Assembly (NCBI GenBank): GCA_963576725.1
Contig: OY755242.1
Span: forward strand, 4,593,093 to 4,657,092
Reading direction: 5' to 3'
Source of the DNA: Azorinus chamasolen
Lineage: Eukaryota; Mollusca; Bivalvia; Cardiida; Solecurtidae
Length of the DNA stretch: 64,000 bases
Part shown: positions 45,327-53,975 of the stretch, piece by piece
Position numbering within the stretch: position 1 is the first letter of the stretch
Layout: each line of letters begins with the position of its first letter
Position numbers and translations under genes: made by a program
Notes under the pieces: model-generated
Database searches by the model: none
What the model was told of the DNA's origin: nothing
What the model saw: the letters and a program-made list of their open reading frames with translations, nothing else

Positions 45327-46727
45327 CTACCAATTCAAGTTAAACAATTTAGCCAAATTTGAGTTGCTGCTACGAATCAGCTCGGGGACAGGCACTCCTA
45401 CTATGGAAGAAACAGCCTGTATCACTAGACCTACCCTCCAAGGACCATGACCTCTGTCACCAGGGAAGGGCAGGTAAGGTGAATCGGTCTCAAAGAGCAG
45501 TTTACGATGACTTGCTAGCATTAAAGTTTCCTTAGTGCTAGAATCCACTGTGGATTGTCGAGAGAGACTGAAAAAACAATTAGGAAGGGTACTGCTCCAA
45601 TCATCAAATTCTTTAGAGTCTCCAACAAAACAATGCCTTTGGATTTTTAAATGAGTTAGATTTAAAGAAACTAACATTTGGAGAACTCCTTTAGCTGCAG
45701 AACCATCATTCTTGTCCCTACAATGAATAACCACAGGCTTGTCAAGCCGGTCCGCCAGTTTAAGTGCTTTTTTGAGAAATTGGTGCTGGGCCTCAACCTT
45801 ACCCTTGACGCACTCTTGCCTGTTATGGACACTTGAGCAGCGACATGTAGTGGTAAAGTCAAGCCCAACTTCCCCAACAGCAACTGCCTCTGGATATTGC
45901 TGAAACTGGCGCTCCAGCTTGGCAAACATGTGATCTGCATTATTTCTGTAAAGGAGATGTGGGTGTATTCCTAAGGTGAAGCTGATCCTATTGTCTGAAG
46001 CAATCAATTTAGGAATAGTACCCCATTTGTTTGGAAAGACAAAATTTGTTACAGCATGGACTAGATTGACCTCAGATTTAGACTGTGCTTCCAATTCCCT
46101 AAGAGTTTTTGTAGAAGTACCAACTAGCTGATCCATGTGAAAGTGACCATCAATAACGTGGTACCTGAACACAGGATGTCCAACGGACGGACTAGAGCCA
46201 TTAGGGTTTACATAGTTAACAATAGAGAGAGACAGTGTTCTTTGTTCAGGGTTAAGTTTTAGGAGAATTTGTGTCAAGGTCAAATAGTTCAACAGTTCAG
46301 AAGTGCGAGAAGGTTGGCAAGGATCATAAGATGGATTTGGCTCTAACCCAGCTAATCGGTCATACTCCCTGAGAAAGAGTATCTCCTCATCAAGGAAATG
46401 GGCCTTAGAGGAAGTAAGCTGCTTTTCCACGACAAGTCCCAGAAGAGCCTCAAGAGTCCCCAGTCCAAGGCAATTACTGATGAACAGAAGAAATTCGTTC
46501 ACCAGCAAATACCAAGCATTTAGCTGGGATTCTCCCTCTATCTTGCTGTGACTTGCGTGGAAACGACGCAATTCAGACACGTCACTAGAGGACTGGCAGC
46601 TGGCACAAGCAACTGCTGGACACATATACCAAGGTATATGTGTCCTATTTATGTGCCTTTTAAGATGATTTACATCTGCATTGCAGATGCCACAGAGTGT
46701 TTGAAAGCGAGCTTTCTTGGGGGGCAT
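45327..46727 (-). CDS. TatD-family nuclease with N-terminal zinc finger, carried by the retrotransposon
   Basis: 466 codons with an ATG at 46727 (MPPKKARFQT). N-terminus: a C2H2 finger C12-x2-C15-x9-H25-x4-H30, then a second Cys/His cluster (C36, C41, C44, H57, H60). A helical linker of about 130 residues follows. From about residue 190 there is a TatD-type TIM-barrel hydrolase with all expected metal ligands: DGHFHMD (H195, H197), TLGIHPH, VAVGEVGLD (E286), PVVIHCRD (H335), HCFVGD (H365) and LFETDSPYLP (D415). TatD proteins are metal-dependent 3'-5' DNA exonucleases/endonucleases; animals have TATDN1-3. The ORF lies between integrase and the 3' LTR in the element's orientation, the usual place of env or accessory genes. 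Expression probably needs a spliced or internal message, since about 1.2 kb without ORF separates it from pol. It is intact. Origin by host-gene capture is an inference. Confidence 0.92.
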   Translation of the reverse strand: MPPKKARFQTLCGICNADVNHLKRHINRTHIPWYMCPAVACASCQSSSDVSELRRFHASHSKIEGESQLNAWYLLVNEFLLFISNCLGLGTLEALLGLVVEKQLTSSKAHFLDEEILFLREYDRLAGLEPNPSYDPCQPSRTSELLNYLTLTQILLKLNPEQRTLSLSIVNYVNPNGSSPSVGHPVFRYHVIDGHFHMDQLVGTSTKTLRELEAQSKSEVNLVHAVTNFVFPNKWGTIPKLIASDNRISFTLGIHPHLLYRNNADHMFAKLERQFQQYPEAVAVGEVGLDFTTTCRCSSVHNRQECVKGKVEAQHQFLKKALKLADRLDKPVVIHCRDKNDGSAAKGVLQMLVSLNLTHLKIQRHCFVGDSKEFDDWSSTLPNCFFSLSRQSTVDSSTKETLMLASHRKLLFETDSPYLPFPGDRGHGPWRVGLVIQAVSSIVGVPVPELIRSSNSNLAKLFNLNW

Positions 46728-47179
46728 TTTGGCAGTTGTCTTGATTCTGGAATTTTATAAATAAACAAGTAACAATTTATTAGTTATAAATTATATATCC
46801 ATGGTATCTTTTGCTAATTTATTGAAAGCTATTTTTCCCAATATTTGAAAATATTATGACCTAACTTTATAGATACGTTGTGTGTTAAATATAGTAGTTG
46901 GTTAGAGAAGGTAGAAAATTAAGAAATATAATATATACATAAAGTAACTAATATATAGATAAATATATATAGAAATGGGATTATAGAATTGAATTGAATG
47001 AAATCCCATGTGTTAAATCATTTGAGTATAATTCTCTTATTTAAAAAATTATCTGACTTAAGTTTTCTGGTAACCAGACGGAAAGTATAAAGAAGTTAAT
47101 AAAGTTATGCCGTGCAGTCAATATATTGACTTATAAATCAATATTATGACCGATCTTCATAACCATACATAAACTGATA
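46728..47179 (-). other. AT-rich spacer within the element
   Basis: No open frame on the sense strand and strongly AT-rich. It lies between the hairpin array and the TatD start, so it could hold a splice acceptor or internal promoter. None is clear by eye. Confidence 0.5.
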
Positions 47180-47853
47180 CTATCTATCAATTAAATAAAC
47201 CGACCGGCTGGTTAACAGATAGACAGTCTCCAAACAGACAGACTTCAAACATGTAACAAAATTCCCATTAATCGATAATAATGAACCGACCGGCTGGATT
47301 GCCGATCAATAGGAATGAACATTAAAACAGTGATTATTACAATCCATATCTATCGGCTAAATAAACCGACCGGTTGGTTAACCGACAAAAATGAAACATG
47401 AAACAATATGTTAGGAACATTATGCCTTTCTATCAGCCACATAAACCGACCGGCTGGATGGATGATAAGAAAGAAACATGGAACAGAAGACATTACATCT
47501 TTCCATCAACTACTTGAACCGACCGGCTGGATAGATGATAACGAAAGAACATTAAACATAGAACATATGGACATTTCTTATCAGCTATATAAACCGACCG
47601 GCTGGATAACTGACAAGAATAAGATATAAAACATATCAGGTATATAATGCCTATCTATCAGCTATATAAACCGACCGGCTGGATAACCAATAGATAGGTA
47701 CAAATAAAAGATCGAGAAAACATAGGACCAAGAGTTTACCCATCAGTCATAATAAACCGACCGGCTGGATGACTGAGGGTAAGACATATAGCACAAGACA
47801 CACTTTACCCATCAATCATAATAAACCGACCGGCTGGATAATTGACGGATAAA
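47180..47853 (-). ncRNA. Array of nine covarying RNA hairpins with a conserved loop
   Basis: Nine copies of a 13-16-base core (sense CCAGCCGGTCGGTT) start 69-85 bp apart. Each core is the loop of its own stem. Examples of arms: 47180-47194/47212-47226, 47261-47279/47298-47316, 47575-47588/47606-47619, 47650-47665/47683-47698, 47736-47750/47769-47782, 47804-47819/47838-47853. Stem sequences differ between units but each unit's arms match each other over 14-19 bp. Of about 20 imperfect but pairable positions, about 19 are A-C on the plus strand, which become G.U on the minus (sense) strand. The structure is therefore selected, or generated, at the level of the element's sense RNA. It lies just past the integrase stop. 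Function unknown: packaging, dimerisation, RNA export or translation of the TatD ORF are possible. Confidence 0.9.
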
Positions 47854-47883
47854 TGTAGAAAAGTTGACCTATAAACCTGTCTT

Positions 47884-49040
47884 TCAGTCGCGCAAGCGGG
47901 CAGGCAATCTAATTTTCCGACCACCCCTAGAAGTTGGAGTTGGAGGCTCAGGAGTTGGAGAAGAAGGAGCCGTTTCCACCTCCAAATCAGGGTCGGACAC
48001 AGAATCCTCGATCAGCTCGGGCTGCGGTTGGCTATCCGAGTCATCTGGAAGCATGTATGGCAATGTCTGATCTAGGTCTATGTCCATATCTGGTTCCTGT
48101 TCGTCTGTTTGCTGTTCGTCCAAGGTCTGATTCATGTCTGAGAAGTCATGTGATTCCGGATCTAAATCCAAAATCACATGCCTTCTCTTTTTGAGCCATA
48201 GAGGCAGATCAGAATCTCGGCAGAGTTTGAGCCGATCATGATGCACAACAAAAGACTTCTTGTTGGACTCTAACCTATACAAGGGGTGGTTTTGGGAACA
48301 GACAATGAACGGTCCTGTCCAAGGTGGTCTTAGCTTTGAGCTAACGCCCACCTTTGTTGAGGTATCTCTTAGATACACTGGATCACCTGGGCTAAATGAC
48401 CGCTCTTTCAGTCTCAGGTCATAGTCACGTTTTTGTCTCAGCTGAGTTTGACCAATTTTGTCTCGAGCTAAGACATGGATTTCAGACATCCTGGAGATGA
48501 GACTTTTCACCCAGTCATCTGCTTCAACCGGAGAAAAGTCAATTTGACCCAACAAAAGATCCAACGGCTGGATTGTTTCCCTCCCCAGCATCATCATGTT
48601 TGCCGAAAAACCAGTGGTATGGTTTTTCATTGAATGCAAAGCCATGGCGATCAAGGGGAGAAAACCATCCCAATCCTTCAGACCTTTAGAGATGAAACTT
48701 CGAATCATTTGAAGAATAACCCTGTTAAAAACCTCACACTGTCCGTTTGAACAAGGCCTATATGGGGTTGTCCTAGTTTTTGAAATTTCCAGAAGTTTAC
48801 AAAGTGCCTGAAACAAATTACTTTCAAAATTTCGTCCCTGATCTGAATGAATTTCGAGCGGGCAACCAAAAGTGCTAATGAAACGGTCAAGGAATGCTTT
48901 GACAGTGACTTGAGCATTCTGCTCGGGGATAGCAGCCAGTTCCACCCACTTTGTGAACTGGTCTACCATGACCAAAATGTACCTATTTCCTTTGCTACTT
49001 TTATGAAATGGGCCCAATATATCAATGTGAACCCTTCCAT
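47884..49040 (-). CDS. Integrase core and C-terminus (pol part 3)
   Basis: The frame is open from the first catalytic region (VHIDILGPF, just above 49017) to a stop at 47884. Catalytic residues: D in HIDIL, D in EIHSDQG and, 35 residues later, E in NGQCEVFNR, giving D,D35E. A GPY/F-like module WTGPFIV follows, then an acidic C-terminal tail (DMDIDLDQTLPYMLPDDSDS). Integrase inserts the cDNA copy and makes the 4-bp duplication. This frame is shifted by one base from the RT frame. The junction falls in a G-run (MEG...), consistent with a one-base homopolymer loss in the copy or in the assembly. Confidence 0.92.
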
Positions 49041-51440
49041 AGGATAACCTGAGTGGTATAAACGTTGACCTGCCCTAGGGGTTCTATTGCCCTTCTTGTT
49101 CCTATTGCATATTCTGCACCCAGAAACATACAATTCCGTATCCCGGGTCATGCCGTACCAAAAATACTTATCTTTAAGTCTGTTTGTTGTTTTGGCAATG
49201 CCAAGATGACCTGATGACCTACAGTCATGACATCCTTGCAACACTTGCTGTCTCAAGGTCTGCGGGATTACGATGCATGACCTTGTGCCTAATTCAGGGT
49301 GTTCAGACCATTCATAAAATAGGATGCCATTGGACATTGAAATACGTTCGCGGCATGACCACAGAGACCTAGTTTCGGGACTTGTCAACATCAGTTCCCG
49401 TCTGGATGGCTCATAACTGTGTTCGAGCCAGTGCATGACCAGACCTATGTTGGGATCTTGCCATTGAGAATCCCGTAATTGTCTAGAAGTCAGTCCTTCA
49501 ACCCAATTGGATGATCCAGCTTCTTGTGAATCGCTCACCTGTACAATATTCATGACTGCCAGTGGTACCACATCGTCGACATCCTCGGCGAAGCGAGACC
49601 ACTGGTTTTGAGCACGAGTACAATATGAACATCCGCCGCATGGGAGATCCCTCAGATCCGCTCCTGCATAATAGCAATCACATGATCGGAGGGTATCCCC
49701 AATGCGGCTCAAAGAATCTGCATTTACGTGCTCACAGCCTTTTCTATGGACAATAGTCATGTTATATTGTGACAGCTCTTCAAGCCATCGCGCTAATTGC
49801 CCTTCTATATGCTTGAATCTGGTGAGCCAAACTAAACTATTATGGTCAGTACGAACCAGAAATGGATGTCCCAGTAGGTAATGTCTGTAAGTCCTGCAGA
49901 ATCTAACCAAACTTAAAAGTTCTTTACGTGTCGTGCAGTACTTACGTTGAGCGGGCAGTAGAGTGTAGCTACCAAAACTAATAGGTTTAACCACTCCGTC
50001 CTGAATCTGGGACAATGCCCCACCAATCTGTCTATTACTGGCGTCAACGTCCAGAATGAATGTGCCTTTAGGTGAAGGGTGGTAAAGTAATGGGGACTTA
50101 ACCGCTAACTCCTTCAATTGAGTGAAAGCATGCTCATGTTCTTGAGACCACATAAACTGTCTGGCATTAGACAATGCATATAAGCTCTCAGCGACCCTTG
50201 CAAATCCCTCAATATGACTTCTATGATAATTCATAAAACCCAAGAAGGACTGCAAGCCTTTCGCATTTGTAGGTCTAGGCCAGTTCTTTAAAATTTCCAT
50301 TTTTCCTGGAGAAATTGAAACACCATGTTCACTTAAAAGCTTTCCCAAGAACTCCACTTCCTTTTTAAAGAAAATGCATTTCTTGGGCTTAAGCTTCAAG
50401 TTATTTTCCTTGAATCTGGTGAAAACCTTGCGAAGGATAGAAAGAGTATTGTCAAAATCTGTGCCAAGAATGATTAGATCATCAAGATACACGACAAGCT
50501 CTTCCCATGTCAAACCTCTGAGAACTAACTGCATGGCCCTTTGGAAAGTCGCGGGGCTGTTACAGAGCCCCATGGGGAGACGCGCCCATTGAAATGTGCC
50601 AAACCGGCTAGTAAAACTGGTTTTACTTTTAGAATTTTCTGCTAAAGGTATTTGATAATAACCACTACAAAGGTCGAGGACACAGAAAAGTTTCTTCCCT
50701 TGTAATGAGTCTAGACAGTCTTCAATTATAGGGAGATTGTAATTATCTTTGACAGTTTTATTGTTGAGGGCCCTATAGTCTAGACAATAACGTAAATCCC
50801 CTGACTTTTTGCGGACAAGAACTGGCGCAGAAGACCAGTCAGAAGAAGAAGGTTCAATGACACCTTGTTGCAAGAGTTTGTCAATGTATTCTTTTTCTTG
50901 TTGTTGGAATTTCAATGGAGTGCGCCTAAATTTTTCCTTAACAGGGATTTCGTCAGTCGTTACAATTTTGTGCTCTACATCTTTGAGACAGCCAAGGTCA
51001 AAATCGTCTTTCGAAAACACTGATTGGAATTCAATCAAAAGATTTCTGAACTTTGTTTTTTGAACTTGGTTCAGGTCCGAACTTGATTTTTCAAACATGC
51101 TAGCCAAATGTTCAGGCAAAGAACCAGTATTGGGTGTAGAGCTTTTAACAGACTTGTCACATGTATTGTCAGACTCAATGAGAGTCACTGGTTCAGCCTG
51201 CCCTAAGAAAATGTCACGTTTGAAAAGTCTATATGAGTTCGAATCATTGATGACCTTCAGTTTAACATTTTGTGTGTTTTCACCATACACTGACGCAACC
51301 AGACAACTTTTGAAGTTTGAAGGTTCAACTACAAAACTAGATGGCAAAAGTTTCTCAGTTTTTGCTTCTAAAAAACCAATTGAATTTGGCGGGATAACTA
51401 CCCTTCTTACATTGTAGACCATGATCATTTGGGTAAATTT
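48963..51440 (-). CDS. Reverse transcriptase, RNase H and integrase zinc finger (pol part 2)
   Basis: 821 codons counted from the ATG at 51428. Linker with VVIPPNSIGFLEA. RT at about residues 165-345: VLDLCSGYYQI (D252) and VVYLDDLIILG (YxDD, D316-D317). RNase H at about 455-575: FILDVDAS (D460), TRKELL (E503), RTDHN (D528), NADSLSR (D571). A second Cys pair CGGCSYC lies near 597-603. Integrase HHCC finger: H734, H741, C771, C774 (CRICNRNKKG). All catalytic residues are present. The frame differs from both protease (upstream) and integrase core (downstream). The upstream change falls at an A-run (CCCAAATG) within the overlap 51440-51355. Confidence 0.95.
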   Translation of the reverse strand, partial: KFTQMIMVYNVRRVVIPPNSIGFLEAKTEKLLPSSFVVEPSNFKSCLVASVYGENTQNVKLKVINDSNSYRLFKRDIFLGQAEPVTLIESDNTCDKSVKSSTPNTGSLPEHLASMFEKSSSDLNQVQKTKFRNLLIEFQSVFSKDDFDLGCLKDVEHKIVTTDEIPVKEKFRRTPLKFQQQEKEYIDKLLQQGVIEPSSSDWSSAPVLVRKKSGDLRYCLDYRALNNKTVKDNYNLPIIEDCLDSLQGKKLFCVLDLCSGYYQIPLAENSKSKTSFTSRFGTFQWARLPMGLCNSPATFQRAMQLVLRGLTWEELVVYLDDLIILGTDFDNTLSILRKVFTRFKENNLKLKPKKCIFFKKEVEFLGKLLSEHGVSISPGKMEILKNWPRPTNAKGLQSFLGFMNYHRSHIEGFARVAESLYALSNARQFMWSQEHEHAFTQLKELAVKSPLLYHPSPKGTFILDVDASNRQIGGALSQIQDGVVKPISFGSYTLLPAQRKYCTTRKELLSLVRFCRTYRHYLLGHPFLVRTDHNSLVWLTRFKHIEGQLARWLEELSQYNMTIVHRKGCEHVNADSLSRIGDTLRSCDCYYAGADLRDLPCGGCSYCTRAQNQWSRFAEDVDDVVPLAVMNIVQVSDSQEAGSSNWVEGLTSRQLRDSQWQDPNIGLVMHWLEHSYEPSRRELMLTSPETRSLWSCRERISMSNGILFYEWSEHPELGTRSCIVIPQTLRQQVLQGCHDCRSSGHLGIAKTTNRLKDKYFWYGMTRDTELYVSGCRICNRNKKGNRTPRAGQRLYHSGYPMEGFTLIYWAHFIKVAKEIGTFWSW

Positions 51441-51887
51441 TCAAAGGGAATTTTTCATTGTCAATGGACATTGTGCTATTGCCAAAATCAATAATAGCTC
51501 CCAAGGGTTTGAGAATATCTAAACCTAAAATGCACGGAGTATTAATTGGGGCTATGCACACTGTGTGTAAAACCGTGCGATTACAGATTGTCAATGGTAC
51601 ATTATCTATTATTGAACCTTTAACTGGATCAGGACCAATGCCCTGTAGTATGCAAGGTGCAATAATTTCGTGATTTTCGAGCATACCTTTGAACTTTTCC
51701 TCTTGTAAAATTGTAATCATGGCTCCACTGTCTATCAATGCCACGACTGGCGTGGAGTCTATCAAAATTTCACGAAAAACCGCGTGCCCTTCAGTGAGCT
51801 TGACAGAAAATGATTCCATGTCACGACCCTTCTTATTGGGTGGGGCTAGTTGTGGGTCGCTTTCCCAACCAGCCCTTCCAAGTTTAA
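51355..51887 (-). CDS. Aspartic protease (pol part 1), reached by -1 frameshift
   Basis: Read in the -1 frame after the slippery site at 51888-51882. Catalytic motif VVALIDSGAMIT (DSG form of the DTG triad) and the flap-side partner ILGLDIL about 70 residues later are standard for retropepsins. The enzyme would cleave Gag and Gag-Pol. The N-terminal FKLGRAGWESD, read across the shift, looks like a broken CCHC knuckle. Confidence 0.9.
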
Positions 51888-51888
51888 A
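51843..51888 (-). promoter_or_regulatory. -1 programmed ribosomal frameshift signal
   Basis: Sense strand: the heptamer T TTA AAC sits at 51888-51882 with TTA and AAC as gag codons. Then comes a 6-nt spacer (TTGGAA) and a stem GGGCTGGTTGGG / CCC-A-CAACTAGCCC of 12 pairs with one bulged A, loop about 7-8 nt. The gag stop TAG (51848-51846) lies in the 3' arm. Loop GCGAC can also pair with downstream GTCGT, a possible pseudoknot. The protease frame is exactly the -1 frame. Confidence 0.88.
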
Positions 51889-53954
51889 CACTTGGATTTC
51901 TCCTCATTAGGCAAGGGGCTAGCAGATCTTGCATGGTAATCGTGCCGGGGTTGACCAATGGCACGATCTGGAAATCGGCGTGGGGATTCTCTGTATCCCC
52001 TATCTGGACTACGGTAACGATCCCTTGGAGGGGATCTATACCGATCCTCGCGCCGATCCCAGTCCCTATTTCTCCTAGGGTCAAAACCACTCCTATTCGG
52101 ACTTGGTGAACGCGAATAGGGTCTTGGGGAGTATGGCCTACTTGAATACGGCCGACTAGAATAACGGTCTGAACGGTCTGGTGACCTACGATAGGAATCC
52201 CTATCTGACCGTTCATACCTAAGGTTGGGACGCCCCCTGTCGTACTCTCTGTGAGTGCGACTAGGACTGAAACCTCGGTCCCTGTACCTGTCATGGGGGC
52301 TTGGGTAGCGCTCTCCTGGCGCTTCGTAATAAGGGGATGGTGACCTTGACCTCGGGTTTAAATGGGACTTTAAAAGGGACTCCATACCCCGTAATAAGGA
52401 GTCACCGAGTTCCTTAAAAGAAGTTTCTGGGGTCACAGAGAGAGCCTTTTGTTCAAAGGTCACCTGTTTTGTGACCCCCAGAACTTTAGAGTTTGCACAA
52501 AAAGCTTTCACAAATCTTAAAGCTTCTTGCATGCTCTTAGGCTTCCGTCCAAGAGCATCTAATGCTGCCTCCTTGTTTTTGAGCCCTCGGAGAAAGGCCT
52601 CTGTAGTCAGGCGATTGAGGAGTTCATTGTCCCTCTCACCCCTGTAACCATCATTGGCCAGAGCTTGGATTTTTTGAAGGAATTCCTCCTCCGTCTCCAC
52701 ATCCTGTTTGATGGCTGACAATTTCTGCCTGGCAGCCATCGGCTCATCTCGGTAATCAAACCGGACAGCCATGTCCTGAACTAACAGGCCGAAATTGTCA
52801 GCAACCGTAGACCTGTTTGCATATTCTAACTCTTGGTCAGAGAGACAGTCGAAGAAGCGATCTAATTTCTTCGCCTCATTCCACTGTCTCCTATTGGCCA
52901 CACGATTGAACTTTGCCAAAAAGACATCAAACTTAACCCCGACAGGCTTGCCGGAGAAAGTTTGCATCCTTGGCACTTGTGGTGAAGTGGACCGATTTCT
53001 ATGGGTCCTTGGTCTTTCCGGACTCGGACTACGAGGACGTGTATGGAGGAAGTCGTTAGTGGGTGTCCTATCGGTAGGTGGAGGGGGTGTGGGTGGTGGA
53101 AAACCATTACCTGCACCTGCGCCAACATAAACACCACCTCTGGTACTGCCTGCAATTGTGCGGCTTATTGTCCGCAATACCACATTAGTGGCCTGGCCAG
53201 TTTCCTCTTTAACTACCTGAGGTGGTGGGGCTTCTACATCAGAAGGTTGACCAGGTGGCGACAGAGGCTGCGATGGGGGCGGTAAAAATATTGGAGGAGG
53301 CAAGTATGGAGCCAATCCAGGAGCACTCACAGGGGGCTTGAATCTAGTATCTAGCCTAGATTCTAATTTCCTGAAGTCCTCCTGGAGCTGAGATTCAAAG
53401 TAACTCTGGCGCTCAATAAGCGGCTGGATTCTAGCTTCTAAGCTAGCTTCCAGTTGCTTAAAGTTGTTCGCCAGAGCGCGGTCACTTCTTCCATGCCGCT
53501 CTTCCAGTTGATAACAAAGTTTTTGCTCTATTGCATTTTGCCTGACTTCCTGTTTGTTAAAAAACTCAGTCAAAATTTTGGTTTGCTGATCACAGAAACT
53601 CTTCAAGGACGCCTCTTGACTTTCAAGTTGTCCCCGAAGAGCTACTCGTTCCTTTTCAGCAACCTGAAAATTTCTAATGGACAATTCGTCCGAATTACTA
53701 ATTCGCTGGAGAATTTGTTCCAGCCTCTCATCGCCTCTTGGTCTGGTAAGGGAAATTTTCCCTTGATCTAACAAAGCCTGCCAACTAACTGCTTTGCTAA
53801 TTTCTACCAACTCATCGACGGTCAAATCCCTCTCCTCATCAACGGCGAGTCTTCTGCTCTGCATTACAGCAGCGGCAGTCTTTTCCCCGACATTTTGGAG
53901 AGTTTTCATATCCGCCAATGAGCAGGTGAAAAAGTTCATGGCTTTGTCAGACAT
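51846..53954 (-). CDS. Gag polyprotein with HhH-like N-terminus and RS-rich tail
   Basis: 702 codons from the ATG at 53954 (MSDKAMNFF; A at -3). Residues 12-54 (SLADMKTLQNVGEKTAAAV ... LTVDELVEI) resemble a ComEA-type helix-hairpin-helix. A long coiled coil follows at about 75-215, with Q/E/R heptads. A proline-rich linker comes next, then a retrotransposon Gag/capsid region at about 330-500 (FDVFLAKFNRVANRRQW, FLQKIQALANDGYRGERDNE). The C-terminal 150 residues are RS/RD/SP-rich (RSRSPSPYYEAPGERY, SRPYSSRPYSPRPYS), like splicing-factor RS domains. No intact CCHC knuckle is present, so RNA binding may rest on the RS tail. The frame ends at 51846 inside the frameshift stem-loop. Confidence 0.9.
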   Translation of the reverse strand: MSDKAMNFFTCSLADMKTLQNVGEKTAAAVMQSRRLAVDEERDLTVDELVEISKAVSWQALLDQGKISLTRPRGDERLEQILQRISNSDELSIRNFQVAEKERVALRGQLESQEASLKSFCDQQTKILTEFFNKQEVRQNAIEQKLCYQLEERHGRSDRALANNFKQLEASLEARIQPLIERQSYFESQLQEDFRKLESRLDTRFKPPVSAPGLAPYLPPPIFLPPPSQPLSPPGQPSDVEAPPPQVVKEETGQATNVVLRTISRTIAGSTRGGVYVGAGAGNGFPPPTPPPPTDRTPTNDFLHTRPRSPSPERPRTHRNRSTSPQVPRMQTFSGKPVGVKFDVFLAKFNRVANRRQWNEAKKLDRFFDCLSDQELEYANRSTVADNFGLLVQDMAVRFDYRDEPMAARQKLSAIKQDVETEEEFLQKIQALANDGYRGERDNELLNRLTTEAFLRGLKNKEAALDALGRKPKSMQEALRFVKAFCANSKVLGVTKQVTFEQKALSVTPETSFKELGDSLLRGMESLLKSHLNPRSRSPSPYYEAPGERYPSPHDRYRDRGFSPSRTHREYDRGRPNLRYERSDRDSYRRSPDRSDRYSSRPYSSRPYSPRPYSRSPSPNRSGFDPRRNRDWDRREDRYRSPPRDRYRSPDRGYRESPRRFPDRAIGQPRHDYHARSASPLPNEEKSKCLNLEGLVGKATHN

Positions 53955-53975
53955 TGTTACAAAGTTATTTATCAA

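Noticed and set aside
45327..46727. Third ORF as an envelope gene
   Set aside because: No signal peptide, transmembrane segment or furin-like site. The residues match TatD metal ligands and a zinc finger instead.
47180..47853. Conserved repeats with variable spacers, like a CRISPR array
   Set aside because: The genome is eukaryotic, the array lies inside a retrotransposon, and the spacers are not independent: neighbouring spacer ends are complementary across each repeat, forming stems.
47180..47853. Hammerhead or other self-cleaving ribozymes in the hairpin array
   Set aside because: The hammerhead core words (CTGATGA and GAAA in the right order) are not found around the conserved loop.
52795..53285. 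Plus-strand ORFs over the gag region
   Set aside because: Shadows of the gag coding sequence; no domain or start context.
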